Part shown: positions 53,401 through 64,000 of the stretch, in pieces
Layout: each line of letters starts with the position of its first letter
How positions within the stretch are numbered: position 1 is the first letter of the stretch
Assembly: GCA_022113835.1 (NCBI GenBank)
Contig: JAILWY010000009.1
Coordinates: forward strand, 9,338,001-9,402,000
Direction of reading: 5' to 3'
Length of the DNA stretch: 64,000 nucleotides
Source of the DNA: Atopsyche davidsoni
Lineage: Eukaryota > Arthropoda > Insecta > Trichoptera > Hydrobiosidae
Position numbers and translations under genes: made by a program
The notes under the pieces: generated by a model
Seen by the model: only the letters and a program-made list of their open reading frames with translations
Databases searched by the model: none
Told to the model about the DNA's origin: nothing

Positions 53401-56400
53401 AGTAATGTATTCATACGATCCAATTTTGTTTTCTCGATTATTATTAATATTGCAACTGACTACTACAACCTTAAGCTCTAAGAATTTTAATTGAAATCGA
53501 TTGAAAAGAGATCCACAGTCATCGAGTCCGATTAAGAAACTGCCGGAATGCTCTCACTTCTCGGCTTGAACATTCAAAGGCTACATTTTTGTTTATGGCT
53601 ACATTCGAGAGTTGATACACTTCTAACGCTCGTGACTCTCGGTAGTGGCGCGGATATAAACATGTCCCTTTTAATGAGCAACATTTGCGGATTTTTTTTA
53701 CGACGCGGCTCTGACAAAAAAGGGATAATTTATGCGATTCCGCGAGCCCGGGCCTGGTTTACAAGTTCGAGCTGTCGGCCCAGGAGCAGCCGATGTTATT
53801 ATATAAGGCATAAAACAGAAGTGAAATATTAAACACCGTCGGGTTAATAAAGTCAGCTGAATTAAATATCCACCATTACAGTTAGTACACTTTTGCGTTG
53901 AATCCGCCATCTCGAGGGGTCGCGCGAGTCTCTGAAAGAGCGATTTTTTTTTTAATAAGATACGGTTTTGATTACTTAATTGATTCCTTTGTACTTTCAA
54001 CGTGTTTTTTTCAAGCAGAAATTATCATCAATGTAAGAGAAAGAAGTTATAACCAAAAAACTTTCAAATGAAGAATTTATTAAGTTAACCAAATAAATAT
54101 TTTTATGGCTGATACTGTGTTAAAAATTGTTTTTTTTTATCTAATCCAATAAGAAAAATATACTTCAATATATTTTTTAAGTACTTTGATATTTTAAAGT
54201 TACTTGTTTTAAATAAATATGCTACCTACATTACTATTCCCTATATAATGCATTAAGAAATATGTATGTAGTTATTGATGTAAATACATTTTACATTGGA
54301 TATATGTTTCTATAGTAAGACATCGATGTGTATATATGGTCAACAACTTGATTTAGGATATAACAACAAAAACAAATAAATATGATTTGAATCTATTACT
54401 TATGTTTTAAGCTACGCACAGCCACATATTTATTGTGTCAGTTTATACTTAAATTCAATAAAATATCTTGAGAAATTTATCGTTTTACCGAGACACAGTG
54501 CGTGTTCATAAATTAAATAGTACACAAATGTGTTCGTAATGTCACCGATATAAAGGTATCTGTTTTTAATATCGTTCCGCCGATATTTTACATCAAAGCG
54601 ATGGCAATTATTAAGGAATCGGGACTCGGCATCTCCTCGGATTATATATGGCCCTCCGGTCTCATCACAGGGTCGTAACTCGCCCGGCGTCCCCGGTAAG
54701 ATGCGTTTTATTTTATTTTATTGTCGCCATTAAATGAGTTTGATTGTCAGCCGTCCCTGCGTGCAGGGTGCACGCGCGCGCCGTGTGGGCTTAAATTGGA
54801 ATTTTATTGTGTCGATCGGCGCCGCGAATTCTCTTATCTAGAATGCGTGTATTTCACCATCGAGGATACATTTTTCGGACTGAATATATCTCGATATAGA
54901 CTTGAGAATGTTTTCTTGAAGAATTTATAAAATATTGTAGTAAATACGACAGCATTCATATGTTAGGTGGCAAGTATTGAAGTGTTCAAACGCGGGGTGA
55001 TAAAGACTGAGCATACCTGACATCACATTATATTCGTACTTGGATACGTTCGATGGATATACGTTTGGACTTTTCAATATGAAGCATAGACTCCACTATA
55101 TCCTATAAATTGCACTTTATTCTAAAATGCATGCACTCCTTGAGACATGAGTGACATTTGTTTGCTTTTTTGTTCTACTGAATTCGATGCACATTCGTGA
55201 CTGTGGAGTTCAGTCCCCGTGGAGCTCAAGTCAATAATTGAAAAATTAATTACAATACTTTAGTAGCCTCATATAATTATCACAATACAGTTAAAAAAAT
55301 GAAACCTCCAATTTGAAATAAAAATTATGCCGTTGTAAGATTGCTAGATTTATTTTACATTTTATTTGTCAATTTTATAACCATGCATAGATTCTCACGG
55401 CAGATATAGTTGAGTTATGTATTTGATAAAATAAAAAAATGGTATTTATCAAATAGAAATTTATTTATTGATGCCTTTATAATATTTTATGGATACCTTT
55501 CTTTTATTACAAAATCCCGTAATAAAATAAATTTATATATTTTTTCAATGCGCTTCATTTTTTACCCGTATCACTCGCAATAACACTGTTTTATTATGAA
55601 ATACAATTTCCTATAAAAAGACTGGGATTTTAAATTTTATTAAGGCGCAGTTACACGAGCTTGTTTACACCATAAAGTTTAAGTGCGAATCTTTACCCAG
55701 TGGGGGAGTCGTGAAAAAAATATATGGTCATCGTGCGATTATGCCGCGACCCGAGAGATTCGCGTCGCACTGCGGCCGCGTCGAGCCGCATCGCGTGGGT
55801 GTGATGGGGCCTTTATGATTAGAAAACGCGAAAGAAATGCACCATCCCAAATTTATGGGTGTTAATTTTAAATTATCAGATATTCCGTTTGAAAAAATAA
55901 GCTGCGCATATAAACGAGTTGCCAGGCGTTAAGTTTATTCTACATTGTTGGGTTTCGAATTTTATGCGAAGACAATTTATCGATAATAATAATTTATACA
56001 TTACGAATTCTTGCGAAACGAATGTTTGTTTGTACATAAAGTTTAGTAGTGTATTTTCAATATTTATGTTTTTATTTTTATCCTGTCGTAAAGTATTGTA
56101 TGTTAGTATTTTTATATGTTTAACTACACGTTAAACATTTTTTGGGCTGTGTAATGTAATGTGTATTTTATACTTTATGAAAACGTTCATAATGTGAAAA
56201 AAATGTAAACGATTATTATTTAAAACATAAGATTTTTTTAAAAATAAACATGATTATTATTGGATCAATTGGCCATTTTTACCTACATAGGAATTTTAAG
56301 CTAACTATTTTTCTAACTACCACATCCAAGTTTAATGAGTTAATAAATTTCCAATATTAACCAATTCTCGTTCGTGGGTTAATTTACATCCATATTTTGT

Positions 56401-56736
56401 GAAATAAATTATACATATTACTCTAAAAATACTGATAATCAAACAACATATTACAATTGTATATTTTAAGTATTATGACAATAATATAAATTAATACCTT
56501 ATTACCATTGTAAATTCTAGGTTATTATAAACAACAACACCTATTCAAAGATATCAACGTTTCAATTGTTTTACATATATTTCCTATTTTATAATGTAAT
56601 TAAATAGTGAGACGTTAAAGATAGAGCTCAAATACTTTTGCAAGGATTATAAACAATTTCTCATAAATATGAAACTTTTACGCAGTGGATATCTCTGAAA
56701 TATCTATTAAGAAAATCGCGATGTTTGGAGTGGCGC

Positions 56737-56759
56737 ACTACTGGGATCGTTCCAGTAGT
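56737..56759. repeat. 8-bp-stem hairpin
   Basis: ACTACTGG and CCAGTAGT flank the 7-nt loop GATCGTT. It lies just upstream of the tandem repeats at 56,946. Confidence 0.5.
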
Positions 56760-56945
56760 ACGTCCTAATAGCGGTAGGTCCGTATAGGTATTCCAAGGAC
56801 AGGCAGTAAATTCAAAGGGGCTGATGGTTTTATTCTCTCTATAAACACGAAAACAGTTTTACACGTAGCACCTTTCAGATTACATTTACTTTACCACTGA
56901 TGTCTCATACACGGCCGCGGCGCAGTAAAACATACGCCACTAGAT

Positions 56946-57345
56946 AACTTCCACGTTATTGCTGACGTAAAACTCGGAGACGGATTTTGCCATATAAATA
57001 TACAATAATGGATAGGGTAAGTTTTATGAAAAAAATATTAAGCTACAATTTGATACCGATATAAATATACTAGGTGTTTATAAGACGAAAACTTCCACGT
57101 TATTGCTAGCGTTAAGCCCGGGATGGATTTTGTTTTTGTCAGTTTCATGATAAAAATATTAAGTAACAGTTTGATACAGAATTTAAATATACACGATGTT
57201 TCAAAGACAAAAAACATTTTCGTTGTTCTATTGTTCTAAAAACATTTTCGTAAGGTTCTAAGACGGTTATTTTTCTATATAATGAAATCATGTAAAGGAA
57301 AAACTACATTCTGATTCGGATAAAAATATACACGGTCTTTTAAAC
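56946..57345. repeat. diverged tandem repeat, about 120-143 bp unit
   Basis: AACTTCCACGTTATTGCT occurs at 56946 and again at about 57090. The unit continues with GACGGATTTTG / GATGGATTTTG, AAAATATTAAGnnACA, TTTGATACnGA and AAATATACnnGnTGTTT. A third, more diverged unit follows, with AAATATACACGGTCTTTT at about 57,323. Copies differ by indels of about 20 bp. Confidence 0.65.
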
Positions 57346-57769
57346 TGATTTGACATTTAAAACCATTTTCTAAACCTTACAAAAATTTCATTTGTTTGTG
57401 AATTCAACAATTAACCTTATTTAAGCATTAATAATTAACCATTATATTATAAACAAGTTTAAGAAAAACAGTTGGGACGCGTAAGATTTACGCAAAGTTT
57501 GTATTATATTATACCAAAACAGACAGTATGTGAAGATTCACGTTACATACATAAAATACCTTTCCAGTTTTATTTATGTATTGCATATATTTGGTCAACA
57601 TTAACCATATCAATAGAACCTAAAACAAAACCAATGTCTTAAATATTTATTTAAGCCCCATGAAAAATAATTACAGATTAAATACAGAATTTCATACCAA
57701 AATATTTGATTTTGAAAAAATAAAAAAATCGTTAACATTCCCTTTTTAAGGTAGATATATTAGAATCCT

Positions 57770-58070
57770 TTTCAGCCGAGGCGTTAACCTGTCGTTTCTC
57801 TCAAAACATGTTTTTTGTACAAAATTTACACCTTCCGGCAAGACAGAGCTGATTTTATTACTACCCTGCGGTATCCATTTTTTTGATCGACAAATCACCC
57901 CTTTATCTGACTTGCCTGAGAAAGAAACTAATAGACGGTTCGGATAGGCCGGGTTGCTTTTATTGAGAGAACTGTTAAGATAGCGGCCGGGGGTGGTCGG
58001 GGAGCGCCGGTACATGTAGACTATAAACGCGATTGGTCAGAGACTCGCGGGTCCCACCACTGTAGAAATC
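57770..58070. other. GC-richer island
   Basis: A block with GCGGCCGGGGGTGGTCGGGG near 57,985. A minus-strand open frame (57746-58015) has no recognised motif. Candidate conserved non-coding element. Confidence 0.3.
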
Positions 58071-58399
58071 AGAACACAAAAAATATTATTTTATTTATAT
58101 ATATTTTTTGGAACAACATAACACAAATAATCATAAGTCTCATGATTACGTAAATATTTTAACTAACAAATATGGATAAATAATAATTTATTAACGAATA
58201 AAACATTTTTAGTCATATGCTTTGACTATTTCATATATAATTAACTAAAATATATATCTTGTTGAGGGACAAGGCATTTGATTGGTGAAGATCCATTATT
58301 ATAATGATAAAGTAACTTTGTATTATTTCCTCACTTTGAGTTTATTATATTTTTTGCATGACTAGTTTCGACCAAAAAGACTAGGTCATCATCAGATGC

Positions 58400-58422
58400 A
58401 TAACTAAACTGAGTTTAGTTAT
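58400..58422. repeat. 23-bp palindrome, 11-bp arms
   Basis: ATAACTAAACT and AGTTTAGTTAT are separated by a single G. It lies 13 bp before the SINE copy and after a TAGTTTCGACC...GGTCATCATCAGATG stretch that looks like part of a dispersed repeat. Confidence 0.6.
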
Positions 58423-58435
58423 TGTTAAAGTACCA

Positions 58436-58565
58436 GTGACTCGTTGGGATAATTGGGAATGCATCGGCCATGTAAGCTTGGGGATCTGGGTTCGAATCCC
58501 ACACAAGTCACGACGATATTTTTCTGAGTGTTTCTTTAATTATTTGAAAAAATGTACTTAATCAT
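58436..58565 (+). repeat. tRNA-derived SINE copy, best preserved
   Basis: A 76-bp tRNA-like head (58436-58511) in which GTGACT pairs with AGTCAC. An A-box TGGGATAATTGG lies at 58445-58456 and a B-box GGTTCGAATCC at 58489-58499, with TGGG/CCCA as T-arm stem. The AT-rich tail ends ATTTGAAAAAATGTACTTAA. It is not a functional tRNA gene: the anticodon arm is imperfect and the tail is shared with other copies. The parent tRNA was not identified. Confidence 0.78.
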
Positions 58566-58689
58566 ATCAATATATATATATAAGTAAATATTAGCTGGTC
58601 AAGTATCGTCTGAATGTTGAAGCAAATAATTTATGCAAAATCGTTAATTGAGTATATTGTTTGGAGCAGATTACACAAGTGCTATTCTC

Positions 58690-58860
58690 AATCCACAAAT
58701 GTAGTGCGGGGTGCGACACGAGCACATCCCAGCAGGCTGCCCGCACGGTGGTACGCTTTTCCAGCCGCACGTTTTATTGCGCCCACCTGTGTCCCGCCGT
58801 GTAGTCCCGTGCCGCCGCCGCCGGGACACGCAGGCCGATTGTTGTATCCAAATAAATATC
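58690..58860. other. GC-rich island
   Basis: Includes GCCGCCGCCGCCGGGACACG at about 58,811. Frames open on both strands are by-products of composition. Candidate regulatory island. Confidence 0.3.
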
Positions 58861-58869
58861 CATTTCATT

Positions 58870-61800
58870 GCATTCCCGGCAATAAAGTGGAGCCATTCAT
58901 ATTTAAAATCGGGTATTACGGAAAATTTACAGCAATAAACGTAAGTTGGCAGCAATTGTATTCAATTTTTTTTCGGTAAATAAATAGCCGTCCATCGAGT
59001 TTATTAATCTGATAATATAATAATTTACAATAAAAGGCTACCTTTATGAAGCAGGTTGAGATTTTTTAGACGTACGTAGTGTACACCATACAAAATTTAT
59101 TTTAGTTTCACGGAGAAATATGTACAAATATTTAAAAAAATTGGTTACGAGAAGATGTAAATATGAAACAAATGTTGGATATTTATTCAGCGAAAATTGC
59201 TTCATACATTTATTACATCTAATCAACAAAAAAATATTTATATGTGTTCTCTACGAAGTTATTTATTCTGAATGAAATGTACCGTATCTGTGCCCAATGT
59301 TTTGCAATGTCTATAGTTTTTTTTATTTCTCTTTCATTCAACGACCATAATTTACTTCAATCACGAAGCTAATGAATCTTTACAAACAAATATAGTTGCA
59401 GTTAATTATACGAAGCTTACCACATTATCAATTAAGACCGCTGTCATCGGTTCCGCGAGGAAATTAGCATGCCTCGCTTTGCGCGGTGCCTCACACTCTG
59501 CTGATGGGCGGGCGCTATTGCAATTACGCGGCCCTCACGCCCCAACACGGGCGTGCAAATCGAGTCCAGCCGTGGAGGTCCCTACTTGTGTCTGAAGCTT
59601 TCAGTTCATCTGTGTTCAATTTATTTTATGTTCTCAATTCACACGTCATTTTTCAAAAGTTTTCGCAAGTGCTATTAAAGTTATTATTTATTCTGAATTT
59701 TTGACTAAATTATCATAATCTCATTTTTTAGCTGCTAAAAAAGATACAGTAAAGAATAGAAAAAACTAGCCACTAAAAATATTCATGGTTTTGTAAGGTT
59801 ATTCTTGAATTTGTACGCTAAAAAAAGGCCCATATCTAAATATCTAATCAAACAATCAAAATGACAAGCTTATTTGTTCCACCTCTAAGCCAATAGACCC
59901 TTTTTTTACATCACTCCTTGGCCTTCACCGATTTCAATCACTTTCTTTCATTCTAAAAGCCTACCATCAACAGTTGTTTTTTTTGCGGGCTCGTGAGGTT
60001 TGTTGCTTTAATCGGCCGCAATCATCCTCTCTACCCACATCTATCACTTACTTGACCACACAAGTTTTCTTTATAAATCAGTAAGCTCAGTTCTCTCTAG
60101 ATGCTAATTGACAGCTTTGGGTAGTCCCAGAAAATCCACATTATTCACCACACGGTTAGCATTATTTGAACAAGTAAATACCATGATTTGTTATACGAAG
60201 TACTCGCACGAAATCTTCGATATATTAGCGTCGAAATAACACATGCTGCCTGTGATTTATGGATTCGATAAATCAAATTTAATCATACATTATTTAAGTA
60301 GGAGGATCGCAGTTGCATCATACTATCAAACGTTAAATGTTTGTTCTTATAAAAAGAATTATGACTCAAATAATAAAGACGACCGAAACATTATTACAAA
60401 AATTAAATGAAAACGACTATTTTATTTATACAGTTTAACTCATAATTTTGCTAGTAATTATTTAATTATTAAATTGTACAGGGAAAAAAACAATTGGTTC
60501 GTGACATTTTTTTTTAAATTCTTCAAAAATCTTTTTCAACGAATTTGTGAATTTCTATTATAATTTTTTTATGACTTTCGGTTTAAATAAACACCAAAAC
60601 TACCTGTTTTAAAGTTTTTGGAAATTTCACGTTTCTTTTGAATTCACAAACTATACTATATTATATACCGAAAGATAATGTAACGTCTTCAGGCTTCCAT
60701 CAATAATCAATCAATGACTTAGATTGTCGATTAAGTGTCAAACGTTTGCCTCGAAAAGAAACGTTCATAAAAAAAATTAACATAAAAAGGTTCATATATT
60801 TTTTCTTTATAATTGTTTGTGTTTTGAGTTATATAATATTATTTATAAAGTACTTAATTCTGATTTATAAACGTAATAATCGCCGTCAGCGTTCTCGCGA
60901 CAAAAAAAAACGTACGCTTCTCGAAAGTTTGACTAGAAAATTGTAGCCTAATCACATTTTAAATTATTTCTAACGGGATGGTGGATTAAATACAAATATT
61001 AAACATTCATGATATAGCACATATTATACAGAGTAAAGAGACCTGAGTATTTTTGTAAATTTACCTAGAATAATGAGGCAGAAGGTGCGGAATACAGAGC
61101 GGGGCGGCGCGGGTCAGCCGCGGACGGTCGCCCCGGAAGGCGTTGCGAGTAATTGAATACACATTTTGCGGGATTCCAGCGTGGAATTTCGTCATAAAAT
61201 AATTACCTTCTGTAAGTCTCTGTAACTACGTTTCATCTAGATTATTATTTCCCGACAAAGTCAGTTTACAATAATTTCCAGTGACTGTAGCGGCTGTCTC
61301 CGAGTAGTTAATATTATACGCTAAAATATTGCAGTGATTTTTTTGTTGGTTGCCTTGGGCGTAATGTAATGAATATGTCTAATTTTACACATAAAAGGTT
61401 GTTTGAACATATATTTGTAAAAATAAATAAAATCGGTACTTGCAAGTTTTTTGTAGCTCCCACTCAAATTTATTTTAAAAATAAATTAAAAGTATAGTAT
61501 TTATCTATTTTTCTGGTTTCGTAAACTTTCTGGTATACTTTCCTTTATGTATTCAAAGGATCAGTCTATTTTTTTATGCAATCTGCCAGTAGTTTGTTAT
61601 TGAACGTAAAGTCTTACCATAATTCCGACATGCCTAAATAACTATGCTCGCTCGCAGGGTAAAGCTACTGCCACTTTGTATAGTTTTTGCTGTACCCGAC
61701 CTTCGCATAATAAGTTATATGGATAGTCACAAATAAGTATAATTTTAAATTCTTATAAAGTTCATCATTATAATCAAAGGTTACAGATTATTTAATATCT

Positions 61801-64000
61801 TTTAACATGGTACCAGACTTTTTTAAGGATTTTCTCTTTGTAAGTTTGAATGCTGTTATAGATTGATTGACCATGGAATCTAAACAGGAAGTCTTCTTCT
61901 ATTGTATAAAAAAGAGATGATCGTCAAATTGAGAAGAGGTTGTGTTATAAAATATAATTGCAATTGATTTATAGAAAAAAACGCCTCTTCGAAAAGTATC
62001 TGCATAAATTATTCCCACACCCGAAGGTTACGGTACTAAATAAATAATCAATAGGTGTATATTGTTCAAAGTATTAATAATCAATAATTACATATATTTG
62101 TAATAGCTTCTACAAAAATCACGCCTCTAACATCTAAAACACATGTAGGCTAGTTTTGCAACACGTTTTAGAGAAGAAACAATTTACAACATCTTTAATT
62201 AAAAGGGCGAAAAATGTGTTGTATTTTTTCATTAAATTAGGTATCACGAACTATTTACATTATTAATGTTTGTACGAATTGCCTGGCCAAAAATAAGCGT
62301 ATTTTTGTGCACATGTAGTATTTTTTTGGTATCTCTTGTAATATTGCGACTACCAGCTACGTGATAAACACTAATAATGTTTACCCACCACCATATGGCT
62401 AGCGTAAGAAAACACAGCGGATTGAATACTGTGTCATATTAATGTAATTGCTTTGATCGGAAAGCTGTGCTGTGCTGTGTAAAATTATTTTGCCTTCTCA
62501 AGAAATAAACAACAGAACAACTCTGATTCACTTTTTATACAAATCTAGTAATCACAGAAATTCAAAACAAAAGAACAAAAAAAATTCGTACATATTTAAT
62601 TAGTTAAAAGATTTTATTTACAAAATTAAAATTGTATAGGGTGTTTCATTTAAATAAATATATTTTTTTTCATTCACTTACATAATTAAGCTTGTATGCC
62701 AAATATAAAACGAGACTAAATATTTGAACGTGTTTTTATATGCATTGCTACAAATATAGTTTATTTCAATTTTTTCTCTCAACTCTGGTGAAATTTGGTG
62801 CTTGATAAAGTTAATGTTAAAATGTTATATTTTGAGTCTTTAATTTGGCAGAGTATGGTATATGTCTTGGATTCAGTAAAGAGTGGGCCATCTTAGTCAC
62901 ACGTATGAAAATCATCCTCTGAGAAAACTTCAATCAACACTAAATGATATATTTATGTAAATGCGACGCTGGCCAGCCGCTAAGGGCGCGCGCCATGAGC
63001 AACCCCTAGTGGCGGCATGATTCATGTTTTGAACTTTGAAGTAATTTTGAAATTCGCGCTCGTAATGGCCGTTATATATGGCCCGAATGCGAGTAATTTG
63101 CAGCTGTCAATAAGTAAGCCCGGCTAATCTACGAGCCTTTTTACGCCGCAGCTTCAACGTGTGCTGCTACCATAAAATTCCGATTAAATTATTTTTTAAC
63201 TGTATATAATTATCTCAGGGTAAAACGACCTGTGCGTTAAGAAATCAGAACGTAGATAAAAATGTAAAAAGGATTATAAAGCGAAGCTTATTGTTGTGTG
63301 TTGTGTGTAGGCTCGCCATTTAATTTATGGTAATATTTCTTGCCTGTAATTTGATATTATTATAAGTATCAGATATAATTTTATAACAAAGATCAAAATA
63401 TAAAGACGTCTTTGAGATTTATTGATATGGCGTCTTGAGGTCAAATATTTAACAGTAAATAACATAAGATCGTGGATTAAGTCATTACCCGTGTTAGATC
63501 ATCATATTTTTGCGGAAATAAATCAAAATATATCGTTATGATGTGATCATTCGAATAATAGTGCTCGGCATAACGATAAAATATGCTTATTAACCGAGAT
63601 AGGTATAAGACCACGATCGTTTTCCTGAAAATTAAAAACTCGATTGCAATTTTGGGTATCATGATAAAATTTAAAAAATTCAAACATAATATGTGAATTA
63701 TTATTATGATTTGAAATAGAATATTAAAGTTATACAACAAAAATAAAAATTATCGTTGCATAAACACCGATATGGACAAAAATAAAAATTAACGATCTGA
63801 TAAAATGGTCCACTTAAGTCTGTAAAAAATATATATTTCTACTGATAGATCAGATTAGTTTTATATTTCAACGTTTGCCTAAAAATAGCTATAGTACTAA
63901 ACCCAAAACGCAAAACACGTAATAAAATTAAATAAGCTTAATGACTTTCAAATAAGAAAATATACAAGATAAATTTTAAAGGATTTTTCTTGAAAATCTA
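58870..64000. other. gene-poor AT-rich region to window end
   Basis: No exon, RNA gene or complete transposon recognised. GC-richer islands lie at about 59,440-59,600, 61,075-61,170 and 62,960-63,170. Open frames such as 60746-60946 and 63477-63740 are Lys/Ile/Phe-rich chance frames. Confidence 0.45.

Larger units (their letters stand above)
43530..56700. other. gene-poor AT-rich region with scattered GC islands
   Basis: No exon, RNA gene or complete transposon recognised. GC-richer islands lie at about 45,190-45,400, 46,020-46,270, 46,540-46,650, 49,180-49,340, 49,990-50,260, 52,310-52,530, 53,520-53,800, 54,580-54,850 and 55,650-55,830. Short open frames over them (for example 53548-53832 and 55683-55865) lack motifs and splice context. 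Confidence 0.45.

Noticed and set aside
53548..53832. 94-codon frame over a GC island
   Set aside because: No domain, open on both strands, no supporting signals.
57746..58015. 89-codon minus frame
   Set aside because: It looked gene-like at first (Pro/Ser-rich start) but has no motif, promoter or splice context; more likely a non-coding island.
58436..58511. Functional tRNA gene
   Set aside because: The 76-bp head has A- and B-boxes, but the anticodon arm is imperfect and the same head plus tail recurs at 16.5 kb, so it is a SINE.
62990..63020. Second CTCF-like site (CCCCTAGTGGCGGC)
   Set aside because: One base out of register with the core; match too weak to list.

Overview
This window looks like the nuclear genome of an insect, most likely a moth or butterfly. 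It is AT-rich, with short GC-rich islands and intron-split genes. Its mobile elements are typical of insects: a BEL/Pao-like LTR element, a Helitron, Tc1/mariner and hAT remnants, a poly(A) retroposon and tRNA-derived SINEs. The Lepidoptera assignment is inferred from general character, not proven.

The one clear host gene lies on the + strand from about 2.0 to 22.6 kb. It is the 3' part of an agrin orthologue, a secreted basement-membrane proteoglycan. Seventeen coding exons can be joined with consistent splice phases into one open frame of about 1,478 residues plus a stop. The domain order is six follistatin/Kazal (FS) domains, a cysteine-rich linker, two laminin-EGF domains, a seventh FS domain, an EB-like module plus EGF, LamG1, two EGFs, LamG2, a final EGF and a short acidic tail. 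The 5' end of the gene lies upstream of the window. Compared with vertebrate agrin, I find no SEA domain after the last FS domain and no third LamG domain.

The introns carry much mobile DNA. The intron between the first two visible exons (2.25-8.87 kb) holds a mariner remnant, a 5,067-bp LTR element with two apparently identical 984-bp LTRs and a 5-bp target duplication, and an 807-bp minus-strand retroposon with a 15-bp duplication. The LTR element is on the minus strand. It encodes a repeat-bearing coiled-coil protein and has no reverse transcriptase. The next intron holds a hAT remnant and a complete 475-bp Helitron. A later intron has two SINE copies in inverted orientation.

From about 22.7 to 64 kb I find no convincing host exon. 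This gene-poor stretch holds a Tc1/mariner-like deletion derivative with both ends, a tRNA-like SINE, a diverged tandem repeat, several palindromes, a CTCF-like motif about 1.2 kb past the agrin stop, and about twenty GC-richer islands of 100-300 bp. The islands could be conserved non-coding regulatory elements, which only comparison with related genomes can settle.
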